Positions 7,354 to 16,665 of a stretch of 32,153 bases of DNA are shown here, in pieces. Below the pieces are notes generated by a model. That model was not told the DNA's origin. It searched no databases and saw only the letters and a program-made list of their open reading frames with translations. The first letter of the stretch is position 1. Each line of letters opens with the position of its first letter. This DNA is from Verrucomicrobiota bacterium. Its GTDB lineage: Bacteria; Bacteroidota; Bacteroidia; Flavobacteriales_E; Vicingaceae. Made by a program: the position numbers and the translations under genes. The stretch covers positions 1-32,153 of the forward strand of contig PAVT01000013.1 in NCBI GenBank assembly GCA_002713165.1, read 5' to 3'.

Positions 7354-9969
7354 ATGAAAAAAGTTTTATCAATAATCAGTTTTTTTTTAATACTGTCTGT
7401 CTCCTTGTTTGCAACACACAACAGGGCAGGAGATATAACCTACAAACACATTACTGGTTTAACATACGAAATATCAGTTTCAATTTTTGCAGATCCGAAC
7501 AGTCCTGCCTTTAGAAACCGTGATGAAATTGAAATTAACTGGGGAGATAATTCAGGAATTGATTCCGTTGGAAATCCGATTGTAGGGCCAGACATACCTA
7601 ACAGGCCAAATGTAAAGAAACGGACTTGGATTGCACGACATACCTTCCCAGGGCCTGGGAGCTTTCGTATACGTGTTGAAGATAGAAATAGAAATGGAGG
7701 AGTTGACAACATTTCAAATTCAATCAATGTTCCTTTTACCGTTGAAACTTTGCTTAGAATACCATTGGATAATCAGAATAATAACTCTGTAGTATTGCGC
7801 AATGATCCAATTGATGATGCCTGTTTTGGGGAGCTCTATATTTATAATCCTGGAGCTTTCGATCCGGACGGAGATTCGCTAGCCTATGAATTGGCGTCTA
7901 GTTTAGGGACAGGAGGGTTTCAAGCACCAGGTTTCAACTTTCCATCGGCATCAATAAGCCTTGTTGTAGATCCGATTAGTGGAGATCTTATATGGAACAG
8001 GCCCGACGAGGTAGGGCTATATAACCTTGCGATACGAATAAAAGAATACAGAAATGGTGTGCTTGTAGGTAGTGTGTTGAGAGATATGCAGATACAGGTA
8101 TTTCCTGGATGCAATAATCGCCCTCCCAACATACTTGTTAATCCTTTTACTTGTGTTGAAGCTGGAGAAAGTCTTCGGCTGCAAATAAGAGCAGAAGACC
8201 CTGATGCAAATGATGATGTGAGTTTAAGTATTACAAGCGAAATTTTAGAGGCACCCATTGGAAGTAGAGTTGCTTTTAATTCGAGTATCCCAAATAACCC
8301 TACAAACGGCACATTGATTTGGAACACTATATGCGATGATGTAAGGGCTAACCTATACAATGTAAGTATTAAGGCAGAGGACGATGCAACACCTATAGTT
8401 CTGGCTTCGTTCCAGAACACGACAGTGAAAGTAGTTGCTCCAGCACCAGAAAGTTTGATGGTTTCTCCCATCAATCAAAACTTGAGACTAAATTGGATCA
8501 ATAGCAAGTGTCAGAATGCCTTGGGGTATAATATTTACAGAAGGATAGATTCAACAGGATTTGTCCCTGACAGCTGCACCACTGGAGTCCCTAATGAAAT
8601 AGGATACACGAAAATTGCGGAGATCGAAGGATTGGACACCACTAACTTTATAGATGATAATGGTGGAGATGGGATGATTCCCGGTAGAAAGTATTGTTAT
8701 TTAGTTACTAAGTATTTTGTTGATGGAGAAGAGAGTTTAGCTTCTGAAGAGGTGTGCGCACAAATTCAAAAAGTTGTGCCTATAATTACACAAACATCTG
8801 TTGTTCAGACAGATGATAATAAGGGGCAAATCCAATTAAAATGGTCTCCACCAGAAATTTTTGATAGTATTCTTTTTCCACCTCCTTATCGCTATTTGAT
8901 TTATCAGCACGAAAACAATGATCTTGTAAAATTAATCGATTCTACCTTAACCCTTACTGACACCTCAATTTTGGTTGATGAATTGAATACAACAAATAAT
9001 ATCTTTTCTTTTAATGTTGATTTATTAAGTTTAGGTTTAGGCAGGGTTATTTTAGGAAAAACGGCCAAGGCACAATCAATATTTTTAAATATTGTGCCAA
9101 CTGACAACGTATTAAAGTTAAATTGGGATGTGAATGTGCCATGGAGAAATGAGCAATACATTATATTTAAAAGGAACAATATTTCAGGTCTGTTTGATTC
9201 AATAGCAACCACAACAACTACCTTTTTTAATGACTCCAACCTAACCAATGGAATTGAATATTGTTACTACATCAAATCAATAGGGAGATATGATTTTGAA
9301 AAACTGAATGATACTATTGTCAACTTGTCACAAATTTCATGTGCAATTCCAGAAGACAACATTCCTCCTTGTTCTCCTCAATTTTCGATAACTTCAGATT
9401 GTGAAGAGGATAGTTTAAGAGTTAGTTGGGTCCAAAAAAATCATTCTTGCAGTGATGATGTCGTAGGGTTTCGAATATACTACAGCTCTAAGGAACAAGG
9501 TGATTTTAGCCTATTATCTGAAGTCAACTTGAGTGAAAGGTCATTTTTGCTACAGAACAGAGCAGTTGCAGGATGTTACTCTTTAAGAGCTATTGACTCT
9601 TCTAAGAATGAGAGTGTAGATTTTACGACTAATTGTGTTGAGTTTTGCCCTGTGTATGAACTGCCAAATGTATTTACTCCGAACAATGACAACTTAAATG
9701 ATTTGTTTACCCCAATTAAGCCTTACAGGGATGTAGATTCAATCAATTTAGTTGTATACAATAGGTGGGGAGAAATTGTCTTTGAGACGTCAGATCCAGA
9801 TATAAATTGGAATGGGGTGCATCAAAGTTCAAATAAGATTTTAAGTAGTGGAGTGTATCTTTATTCTTGTGATGTATTCGAAAAGAGTTTATTTGATTCT
9901 GCAATAGTTCGTAAATTGAAAGGAACCATAACAATCTTCAATCCAGAGGCCCCTATAAAAACCAATTAA
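7354..9969 (+). CDS. Giant secreted protein with FN3-like modules and a T9SS type-B sorting domain
   Basis: An 871-residue exported protein. A signal peptide (1-20, ending SVSLFA) precedes THNRAGDITYKH, a beginning shared by many gliding-motility-associated proteins. A beta-rich region (about 25-255) follows, then a cadherin-like segment (about 255-355), then about four fibronectin-III-like modules recognisable by LRLNW, IQLKW, LKLNW and LRVSW strands. Residues 772-871 form the type-B C-terminal sorting domain (CHU_C type): NVFTPNNDNLND, YNRWGEIVFE, WNG and SGVYLYSC. Such domains direct secretion through the T9SS, with the protein kept at or released from the surface. The function is unknown; adhesion or motility is only plausible. 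The gene sits between mqnC and ribE, with a 15-base gap before it and none after. A run of nine T in the signal-peptide codons is a possible slippage site. Confidence 0.88.
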   Translation: MKKVLSIISFFLILSVSLFATHNRAGDITYKHITGLTYEISVSIFADPNSPAFRNRDEIEINWGDNSGIDSVGNPIVGPDIPNRPNVKKRTWIARHTFPGPGSFRIRVEDRNRNGGVDNISNSINVPFTVETLLRIPLDNQNNNSVVLRNDPIDDACFGELYIYNPGAFDPDGDSLAYELASSLGTGGFQAPGFNFPSASISLVVDPISGDLIWNRPDEVGLYNLAIRIKEYRNGVLVGSVLRDMQIQVFPGCNNRPPNILVNPFTCVEAGESLRLQIRAEDPDANDDVSLSITSEILEAPIGSRVAFNSSIPNNPTNGTLIWNTICDDVRANLYNVSIKAEDDATPIVLASFQNTTVKVVAPAPESLMVSPINQNLRLNWINSKCQNALGYNIYRRIDSTGFVPDSCTTGVPNEIGYTKIAEIEGLDTTNFIDDNGGDGMIPGRKYCYLVTKYFVDGEESLASEEVCAQIQKVVPIITQTSVVQTDDNKGQIQLKWSPPEIFDSILFPPPYRYLIYQHENNDLVKLIDSTLTLTDTSILVDELNTTNNIFSFNVDLLSLGLGRVILGKTAKAQSIFLNIVPTDNVLKLNWDVNVPWRNEQYIIFKRNNISGLFDSIATTTTTFFNDSNLTNGIEYCYYIKSIGRYDFEKLNDTIVNLSQISCAIPEDNIPPCSPQFSITSDCEEDSLRVSWVQKNHSCSDDVVGFRIYYSSKEQGDFSLLSEVNLSERSFLLQNRAVAGCYSLRAIDSSKNESVDFTTNCVEFCPVYELPNVFTPNNDNLNDLFTPIKPYRDVDSINLVVYNRWGEIVFETSDPDINWNGVHQSSNKILSSGVYLYSCDVFEKSLFDSAIVRKLKGTITIFNPEAPIKTN

Positions 9970-10563
9970 ATGTTCACAGGAATTATAGAGCAAACTGCAG
10001 AGCTCATCAAGTTATCAAAAGAGTCCAGCAATTTACGATTGACCATTTATGCAGGCTTTGTTGATGAATTAAAGGTAGACCAAAGTATTGCACATAATGG
10101 TGTTTGTCTAACTGTAGAGAAGATTCTTGAGGAGAGGTATGAGGTAGTTGCAGTAAAGGAAACGCTGGAAAAAACGAATCTGAATTCCTTAAAAGAAGGT
10201 GATGTCTTGAATTTAGAACGGTGTCTTCGCATGAGTGACCGCATAGATGGACACATTGTACAAGGTCATGTAGATGAGGTGGCTAGAATTTCAGAAATTA
10301 ATGAGGTAGAGGGAAGCTGGATAATTGGATTCGATTTGCACTCCAATACTGACCTTATCGTTGAGAAAGGCTCTATTTCAATTAATGGAGTAAGCTTAAC
10401 TGCGTTTGATGTGGGGGAGAAATTCTTTCGTGTTACTATTATTCCTTACACATTCTATCACACATCTTTTCAACATTCTAAAATTGGTGATCAAGTGAAC
10501 ATTGAGTTTGATATTCTAGGCAAGTACGTGGCAAAAATGTCAAGTAAGCCAGCTAAAAGGTAG
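9970..10563 (+). CDS. ribE: Riboflavin synthase, alpha subunit
   Basis: RibE converts two molecules of 6,7-dimethyl-8-ribityllumazine into riboflavin and a pyrimidine, the last step of riboflavin synthesis. The 197 residues comprise two lumazine-binding repeats. The first (about 1-95) has MFTGIIEQTAEL and SIAHNGVCLTV; the second (about 96-190) has DGHIVQGHVDEVA and SISINGVSLTAFDV. The N-terminal MFTGIIE is the family hallmark and fixes the start, whose ATG directly follows the TAA of the preceding surface-protein gene. That arrangement suggests translational coupling. The last 11 bases overlap the end of the convergent metF gene. Some genomes call this gene ribC; the product is not in doubt. 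Confidence 0.95.
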   Translation: MFTGIIEQTAELIKLSKESSNLRLTIYAGFVDELKVDQSIAHNGVCLTVEKILEERYEVVAVKETLEKTNLNSLKEGDVLNLERCLRMSDRIDGHIVQGHVDEVARISEINEVEGSWIIGFDLHSNTDLIVEKGSISINGVSLTAFDVGEKFFRVTIIPYTFYHTSFQHSKIGDQVNIEFDILGKYVAKMSSKPAKR

Positions 10564-11506
10564 ATTTAGCAATCTTACTTACTGTTTTGGATTTACCCAT
10601 TGTATAGTAATGAATGCATGGCACACCTGCTTCAATCAATTCTTTCGATTGTGCAATTGCCCACTCAGCACCTACATTTCTAACATCTTCATTGGTTTTG
10701 CATTGATAAAGTGCATTTGTTAATTCAACAGGTAAATCGATGTTAAAGAACTTTGGTAAAAAAGTGATGTGCCGAAGAGATTCAATCGGTTTAATCCCCG
10801 GTATAATTGGCGCTTCTATACCTTCAGCACGGCATCTTTCGCAAAATTCAAAAAACTTTTTATTGTCAAAAAATAGTTGGGTTACTATGTAGTGAGCACC
10901 AGCATCGATTTTTTGCTTAAGTCTTTTTATGTCTGCGTCCATGTTTGGGGCCTCAAAATGTTTTTCAGGGTAGCCTGCCACACCTATAGAGAAATTCGTA
11001 GGAGTTGCATTTTCGATGTTTGGGTCCATGTATATACCATTGTTTAAACGGACAATCTGTTCCACCAAGTCAACTGCATATCGATTTCCTCCATCTTCAG
11101 GCACAAAATGAGGTTCAGTCTTGATAGGATCACCGCGTAACGCTAATACATTGTTAATACCTAAAAAATGAAGGTCGATTAATGCATTTTCAGTTTCCTC
11201 TTTATTAAAGCCTCCACAAATCAAGTGGGGAACTGCTTCAATGTTGTATTTGTTTTTGATCGCTGCACAAATACCAACTGTTCCTGGACGTTTTTTGATG
11301 GCTATTTTCTCAAGAAACCCCTTCTCTCGCTTTTTATAAATGAATTCTTCCCTGTGATATGTAACGTTGACAAAAGCCGGATCAAATTCCAATAATGGAT
11401 CAATTCCATCATAAATAGATTGGATACTTTTTCCTTTTAATGGGGGAAGTATCTCAAAAGAGAATAAGGTTTTATCTCCTTGTTTTAATTTTTTTACAAA
11501 ATCCAA
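10553..11506 (-). CDS. metF: Methylenetetrahydrofolate reductase
   Basis: MetF reduces 5,10-methylenetetrahydrofolate to 5-methyltetrahydrofolate with FAD, supplying methyl groups for methionine synthesis. At 317 residues it has typical bacterial length. Family markers are FSFEILPP with the catalytic-type Glu18, ALRGDP with Asp126 (the FAD-side aspartate), and VTQLFFDNKKFFEFCERC. The start is a TTG: no ATG is available before the conserved FSFEILPP block, and an in-frame TAA lies only one codon upstream. The leader is only about 27 bases from a terminator hairpin, so either the promoter overlaps that hairpin or the gene depends on readthrough from the surface-protein gene upstream. Its 3' end overlaps ribE by 11 bases tail to tail. 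Confidence 0.94.
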   Translation of the reverse strand: MDFVKKLKQGDKTLFSFEILPPLKGKSIQSIYDGIDPLLEFDPAFVNVTYHREEFIYKKREKGFLEKIAIKKRPGTVGICAAIKNKYNIEAVPHLICGGFNKEETENALIDLHFLGINNVLALRGDPIKTEPHFVPEDGGNRYAVDLVEQIVRLNNGIYMDPNIENATPTNFSIGVAGYPEKHFEAPNMDADIKRLKQKIDAGAHYIVTQLFFDNKKFFEFCERCRAEGIEAPIIPGIKPIESLRHITFLPKFFNIDLPVELTNALYQCKTNEDVRNVGAEWAIAQSKELIEAGVPCIHYYTMGKSKTVSKIAKSTF

Positions 11507-11532
11507 ATTTTATGTAATGTTTAGATGTAAGA

Positions 11533-11559
11533 AAAGCCCCTCAGATTTTGAAGGGCTTT
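11533..11559 (-). terminator. Rho-independent terminator after the 1031-residue T9SS protein gene
   Basis: Inverted repeat AAAGCCC (11533-11539) and GGGCTTT (11553-11559). On the minus strand it is followed by a T-rich run (TTTTCTTA). It lies just after the stop of the upstream surface-protein gene and just before metF. The plus strand is also T-rich beyond it, so it may work in both directions. Confidence 0.75.
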
Positions 11560-11579
11560 AGTTTTTATATTTTTATTCT

Positions 11580-14500
11580 CTACCTAAGGAGGGTAACACT
11601 TCCTTTAATCAAACCCTGGGATTCATCATTAATGTCTAAAAGGTAGTAATATACACCATCTTCGTAATCACCTCCATCCCAGTCATTTTTGTAGTCGTTG
11701 TCCTCATAAATGAGTTCTCCCCAACGGTTGAATATCTGGATAGTGCTTCCAGGATATACTTCGAGCAAATCAAAACGGAGAAAGTCATTTATTCCGTCTT
11801 CATTTGGTGTAAACACATTTAGTCGATCAATTACAATGTTACAGGCCTCTGCTGTGCCGATTGGGCCAAATTTACATACGGCCTCAGGACCTACTTCGCT
11901 GTTCACTGCTCTCACTTGAAGCTTGTATTGTTGACCTGATATCCAATGATGAAGATTATACAATCCATTCGCTCTGTGCCACCCTCCTGTATCATTATTT
12001 ACAACAAGGTCACTCTCATCACGAATTTGTCCAAACCGATCTATACCTCGCACCTGATTCCAATCAGGACCATCATCGGCTGGCCAGAAAAAGCGTTGTT
12101 GTACAACACCATCTTTAAATGTTACCTCAATACACTCTACTCTAGGAGGAACAAGTTTGTCAGCTACATTGATAAAAACAGAGTCAGCGCTTTTGCAAAC
12201 GGAATTCGCAGTGGTTTTCGTGACTTCTAGTTTGTATCGGCCCCTTTCAGAGTTGGTTAGGCTCGGACTTGTTTCTCCCGGAATGATTTGTTTATCCAAA
12301 AACCATTGGTAAGTCATTAGGTCAGGAGCTCTATAGGTAACAGTGTTGTTCATGCGGTATTGTTCTCCAGGGCAAATCGTTGAGTCACGAGCATCAAGTT
12401 CAACCTCAACTTTTTCTCTTCTTACTTTAAATGGTATTGGATCCACAACACAATCATTGATCGTAAAGCCAACAGCCAACTCAAATTCTCCACCTGAACC
12501 AAAAGCTATTTCACCTACGTCAAGTGTGTCATTTTTGATCTGACTGTTTGAACTACCACCGATTGGAATAGTTTTAGGCGGTAAACCATTTGGTTGTCTT
12601 TGTGTAAACTCCCACCTAAAATCAGTAGCATTTTGCAGGTCTGGATGGTCACTTAAGTCAATTACAGGCCAATCTTCATTTGGGCAAAGCTCAATATCAT
12701 CGATAACTACTTCTGGAACATTAAAGCTTTCTATAAAAACGGTTCGATCATCGTCTGAGCAGAATTCATCGTTAAGTTTTGATGCTCCAGGACTTGACCA
12801 TGGGAAGTTTCTTACAACTTCTATGGTCCACCAGCCTTCAGGGAAGTTGCTTAAATCGGTAAAACGGTGTTCAAAATTGTATTCCGATAAATTCCCATCT
12901 GATGCTCTTCTTTGATCCGTCCATTGCACAGGAGCATTAAATGAGGGACCGCGGAAAGAGTATCTGGTGATGAATGCATCTTTAAGCAGTTGATTTGTTT
13001 CCTTGTTTGATTTACCGTCGAATGGTTTAATTATCGCAGCTTCGGCGTCCCAACATATTTTTATGGGGTCATCTCCCTCGAAAATATAGGTATAATCAGT
13101 ATTTACGGTAATAGGAATTACAATATTTTCATCGATCTCTTGTCCGCATTCATTAATCATGGTGTTTCCATCATCTCCTTTTTTGGTTACTATGGAGTAA
13201 TTTCCAGGACCTATATCCTGCACAGTTGTTATAGCAAACCGATTGAATTGTCCGAAAACGTTTGCACCAACAGCCTCCACTGTAAGGTCATAGGAGTTTT
13301 TATCAATTGAAACCAGCGGATTCCCATTTGGATCAATGCGGTACATTCTAAACTCAGGAGTTTCACCTTTGGCGTGAAGACTGCTCTCAAACATGGGGTC
13401 CGATACATCAAATACAAATTCTTTGGATGCACAATCGAATTCCCAACGGCCATCACCATTCAAAACGGCATTTGGAGCAGTAAAAGTTGGTTGAACAGTA
13501 TTGCATCTTTTGTCAATGTTGATCCGGATGTCTCTAAATGTTTCGTTTATTGTTCGCTCATCCAATTGGAGCTCAATTTTTCCATTGTTTAAAACCTCCT
13601 TGTAGAAAGGTCTTCGTTCCGTTATTTTTATCGTAAACACACCGGTAAAGCTGCTAACATTTTTACCCAATACACTCAAGTCGGGGGTGAAACTTAACAC
13701 ACCTGTGTTGGAGTCCAATTCAAGGGCACTAAATACATTCACAAAATCAGGTGGCTTAACAGGAAAAGGAACTGAGGATGAAAATCCAGCAGAATATTCC
13801 ACGGGCCTACCAGTATTGCCTGCACCATCTTTTCTTGTAGGCGTCATACTAAACACCAAGCGATCTTTAACAAGATCAGTGCCTATTATGGTTTGATGCT
13901 TTCCAGCATTAGGATCATTGGTTGGGTTGTTGATTCTTTTAACCAACAATGTTTGATCATTGTCAAGTACCCGCAATTTAAATTCTTGTGGAGTACCATC
14001 GCAAAAAGGAAAAATAGGGTGTGGATTGTTCCATTGCGCAGGAGTATTGTCCCCAGGAGCGGTCCAACTCGTGAAGGCCGGATTTCCTGTACCATCTGTT
14101 TTGGATACTAAACAAACAGTAGTAAATTTTGAAAGTGTAGCAAAAGTACTTTTGCGCTCCACATTTTCAGTTCCTTGCGAAAAAAACTGAATACCATTGA
14201 GAGGCGAATTTGGAGGAAAAAAAGGTTGCACTGCATATTGAACTATCCAATCATCACGCTGTGGTAAAAGGATTCGATCGCTTCTGTAGTATTGAAATTC
14301 GGTGCAAGAAGGCTGAGGAGAAGTAAGACAAGGTGGGCCGTCATTTTGGCCTCTCCCACCAAATTGGTTCAATGATATAGCAATCGGCGGATTTTTATGT
14401 TTTTTTGTTGTGCCGTAGCTATTTCCTGCAGTTTTTTCAGTCCTTAACAACAAGGTTTTTGTGCTGGCAAATGGAGCGTTAAAAAAGCAATCACGATAAA

Positions 14501-14675
14501 ATTTATAAGTAAATCTGTAAGATCTTAAGTTTGCACATTGTGCCTCTCCGATTGCAGGATCATATTCTACCAAAATCTCCCCCGCAGCATAGGATTCAGA
14601 TTGAGCGTTTGATTTCAACCCCGAGAAAAGGAAGCAAATCAAAAAAATGCTAGCTATTAGTTTCAAATTCTTCAT
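11580..14675 (-). CDS. Giant secreted protein with Ig/FN3-like modules and a T9SS type-B sorting domain
   Basis: A 1031-residue exported protein. A signal peptide (1-24, ending GLKSNA) is followed by an N-terminal region with AAGEILVEY and YRFTYKFYRDC, which echoes the AGDITY start of the other type-B protein in this window. Long beta-rich regions follow. An Ig-like segment with STICPGEQYRMNN and YQWFLDKQIIPG lies around 760-835, and an FN3-like segment around 838-935. Residues 953-1031 are the type-B (CHU_C) sorting domain: NVFTPNEDGIND, FNRWGELIYED, WDGG and DGVYYYLLD. It should be exported by the Sec and type IX systems to the cell surface or medium. No catalytic motif is visible; a structural or adhesive role is possible but unproven. 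It is transcribed divergently from lepA and has its own terminator. Confidence 0.87.
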   Translation of the reverse strand: MKNLKLIASIFLICFLFSGLKSNAQSESYAAGEILVEYDPAIGEAQCANLRSYRFTYKFYRDCFFNAPFASTKTLLLRTEKTAGNSYGTTKKHKNPPIAISLNQFGGRGQNDGPPCLTSPQPSCTEFQYYRSDRILLPQRDDWIVQYAVQPFFPPNSPLNGIQFFSQGTENVERKSTFATLSKFTTVCLVSKTDGTGNPAFTSWTAPGDNTPAQWNNPHPIFPFCDGTPQEFKLRVLDNDQTLLVKRINNPTNDPNAGKHQTIIGTDLVKDRLVFSMTPTRKDGAGNTGRPVEYSAGFSSSVPFPVKPPDFVNVFSALELDSNTGVLSFTPDLSVLGKNVSSFTGVFTIKITERRPFYKEVLNNGKIELQLDERTINETFRDIRINIDKRCNTVQPTFTAPNAVLNGDGRWEFDCASKEFVFDVSDPMFESSLHAKGETPEFRMYRIDPNGNPLVSIDKNSYDLTVEAVGANVFGQFNRFAITTVQDIGPGNYSIVTKKGDDGNTMINECGQEIDENIVIPITVNTDYTYIFEGDDPIKICWDAEAAIIKPFDGKSNKETNQLLKDAFITRYSFRGPSFNAPVQWTDQRRASDGNLSEYNFEHRFTDLSNFPEGWWTIEVVRNFPWSSPGASKLNDEFCSDDDRTVFIESFNVPEVVIDDIELCPNEDWPVIDLSDHPDLQNATDFRWEFTQRQPNGLPPKTIPIGGSSNSQIKNDTLDVGEIAFGSGGEFELAVGFTINDCVVDPIPFKVRREKVEVELDARDSTICPGEQYRMNNTVTYRAPDLMTYQWFLDKQIIPGETSPSLTNSERGRYKLEVTKTTANSVCKSADSVFINVADKLVPPRVECIEVTFKDGVVQQRFFWPADDGPDWNQVRGIDRFGQIRDESDLVVNNDTGGWHRANGLYNLHHWISGQQYKLQVRAVNSEVGPEAVCKFGPIGTAEACNIVIDRLNVFTPNEDGINDFLRFDLLEVYPGSTIQIFNRWGELIYEDNDYKNDWDGGDYEDGVYYYLLDINDESQGLIKGSVTLLR

Positions 14676-14689
14676 CTATCAAAAATTTT

Positions 14690-14703
14690 CTTCACTAGTG
14701 AAG
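14690..14703. promoter_or_regulatory. 14-bp perfect palindrome in the leader of the 1031-residue protein gene
   Basis: CTTCACTAGTGAAG reads the same on both strands and ends 15 bases before the ATG of the leftward surface-protein gene. A near-match to the -7 box (TACTGTTTG on the minus strand, one base too long) lies just upstream at 14710-14718. A second inverted repeat, AACAGTT-6 bases-AACTGTT, lies at 14746-14765. Either could be an operator or a transcript hairpin. This is pattern only. Confidence 0.3.
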
Positions 14704-14829
14704 TTTGGACAAACAGTAAAGTAACTGATTTTTCTAAACTCTCACAACAGTTCTATTCAACTGTTCACTGACGAAAGTTTTACAGAATGCGTTGCATTAA
14801 AAAAGGAAAAATATAGGAAACTAATGCTG

Positions 14830-14837
14830 TAAATTTG
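14830..14837 (+). promoter_or_regulatory. Candidate -7 box for lepA
   Basis: TAAATTTG matches TAnnTTTG exactly. The implied start is near 14844, leaving a leader of about a dozen bases before the lepA ATG at 14856. There is no convincing -33 element at the right distance. Confidence 0.4.
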
Positions 14838-14855
14838 TAGCACTAGTAAATTGGG

Positions 14856-16652
14856 ATGGAAAACATACGAAACTTTTGCATAATTGCACACATTGATCAT
14901 GGTAAAAGTACTTTGGCCGACAGGCTCTTAGAGCAAACGCAATCGATCACAACACGACAACTTCAAGCTCAGACTTTGGATGATATGGACTTGGAGCGGG
15001 AACGTGGAATTACCATAAAGAGTCATGCAATTCAGATGAATTATACCCAGGAAGGGAAAAATTACATTTTGAATTTAATTGATACCCCTGGGCATGTTGA
15101 TTTTTCCTATGAAGTTTCTAGATCTATCGCTGCATGTGAAGGGGCACTGCTTATTGTGGATGCTGCTCAAGGCATTCAAGCTCAAACCATTTCTAATTTG
15201 TACTTGGCCTTAGAGCATGACTTAGAAATTATTCCTGTAATTAATAAAATTGACTTGCCTAGTGCTATGCCCGAGGAGACAAAGGATCAAATCATTGATT
15301 TGATTGGTTGCAAAAGAGAAGAAATTATTGCGGCTAGTGGCAAAACTGGGATAGGCGTTGACAACATTTTGAAAGCCATTGTTGATCGAGTTCCTGCTCC
15401 AAAAGGCGACCCCAATGCCCCATTACAAGCGTTAATTTTTGACTCGGTATTCGATTCTTACAGAGGAATTCATGCATATTACAAAGTCTTAAATGGTGAG
15501 ATCAAAAAGGGCGACAAGGTTAAGTTTTTTAACACCGGAAAGGAGTATGATGCAGATGAAGTTGGGGTCCTTAAACTTAATCTAGAGGCAAGAAAAGTTG
15601 TAAAAACTGGTGATGTTGGATACATTGTATCTGGCATTAAATCGGCCAAGGAAGTGAAAGTTGGGGATACCCTAACAACGGTGAAAAATCCATGTGAAGT
15701 TGCCATTCAAGGCTTTGAGAATGTAAAGCCTATGGTATTTGCTGGAATTTATCCAGTAGATACTGATGAATACGAAGAATTGAGAGAGGCGATGGAAAAA
15801 TTGCAGCTCAATGATGCCTCACTTACTTTTGAGCCTGAGTCTTCGGCAGCCTTAGGGTTTGGCTTTAGGTGTGGATTCTTGGGCATGTTGCACATGGAAA
15901 TTATTCAAGAACGTCTTGAACGGGAGTTTAACATGACAGTGATTACCACTGTGCCAAATGTTTCTTACAAGGCTTACCTAACTAAAACTCCAGATGAAGT
16001 CATCTTAATTAATAACCCTTCAGACCTTCCAGACGCAAGTTCATTGGATAGAGTAGAGGAGCCCTACATCAAAGCTCAGATTATCACAAAATCGGAGTTT
16101 GTTGGTGCGGTTATGAATTTGTGCATTGAAAAAAGGGGCGAACTTAAAAATCAAGTTTATTTGACAACGGATCGTGTTGAGCTAAGCTTTCAAATTCCTC
16201 TTGCAGAGATTGTATTTGATTTTTATGATCGTTTGAAAACAATTTCGAAAGGGTATGCGTCATTTGATTATAACCCCATTGGATATCAAGAGTCTAAACT
16301 TGTAAAAATGGATTTGTTGTTGAATGGTGATCAGGTAGACGCCCTATCTGCCTTGATTCACAAAGACAAGGCTTTTGATTTAGGGAAAAAAATATGTTTG
16401 AAGCTAAAAGAATTGCTGCCCAGACAGCAATTTGACATTGCTGTGCAAGCTGCGATAGGAGCAAAGATTATCTCAAGAGAAACAGTTAAAGCACTTCGGA
16501 AAGATGTTACAGCAAAGTGTTACGGCGGTGACATTACAAGAAAACGCAAACTACTCGAAAAGCAGAAAAAAGGAAAGAAAAGAATGCGTCAAATTGGAAA
16601 TGTTGAGGTTCCCCAAAATGCATTCTTAGCTGTTCTCAAATTAGACGATTGA
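14856..16652 (+). CDS. lepA: Elongation factor 4 (back-translocating ribosomal GTPase)
   Basis: LepA/EF4 is a translational GTPase that acts on stalled or mis-translocated ribosomes and in 30S maturation. The 598-residue length is exactly typical. G-domain motifs are present: AHIDHGKST (G1, 11-19), DTPGH (G3, 76-80) and NKID (G4, 130-133). The switch segment [15 protein letters not shown] (42-56) is characteristic. The C-terminal LepA-specific domain ends with [20 protein letters not shown] and [11 protein letters not shown]. The gene stands alone on the plus strand between two leftward units. It ends 13 bases from the stop of the convergent sigma-operon gene, with no obvious terminator between them. 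Confidence 0.97.
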   Translation: MENIRNFCIIAHIDHGKSTLADRLLEQTQSITTRQLQAQTLDDMDLERERGITIKSHAIQMNYTQEGKNYILNLIDTPGHVDFSYEVSRSIAACEGALLIVDAAQGIQAQTISNLYLALEHDLEIIPVINKIDLPSAMPEETKDQIIDLIGCKREEIIAASGKTGIGVDNILKAIVDRVPAPKGDPNAPLQALIFDSVFDSYRGIHAYYKVLNGEIKKGDKVKFFNTGKEYDADEVGVLKLNLEARKVVKTGDVGYIVSGIKSAKEVKVGDTLTTVKNPCEVAIQGFENVKPMVFAGIYPVDTDEYEELREAMEKLQLNDASLTFEPESSAALGFGFRCGFLGMLHMEIIQERLEREFNMTVITTVPNVSYKAYLTKTPDEVILINNPSDLPDASSLDRVEEPYIKAQIITKSEFVGAVMNLCIEKRGELKNQVYLTTDRVELSFQIPLAEIVFDFYDRLKTISKGYASFDYNPIGYQESKLVKMDLLLNGDQVDALSALIHKDKAFDLGKKICLKLKELLPRQQFDIAVQAAIGAKIISRETVKALRKDVTAKCYGGDITRKRKLLEKQKKGKKRMRQIGNVEVPQNAFLAVLKLDD

Positions 16653-16665
16653 TTTTCTAGTATTG

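Noticed and set aside
7920-8474. A 184-codon open frame on - opposite the 871-residue surface protein
   Set aside because: It is a shadow of the true frame; the + strand protein has a signal peptide and sorting domain, while the antisense product resembles nothing.
9067-9100. Inverted repeat GGCACAAT ... ATTGTGCC inside the 871-residue protein gene
   Set aside because: It lies mid-gene in coding sequence with no T-run after it and no reason to act as a regulatory site; probably chance in A+T-rich DNA.
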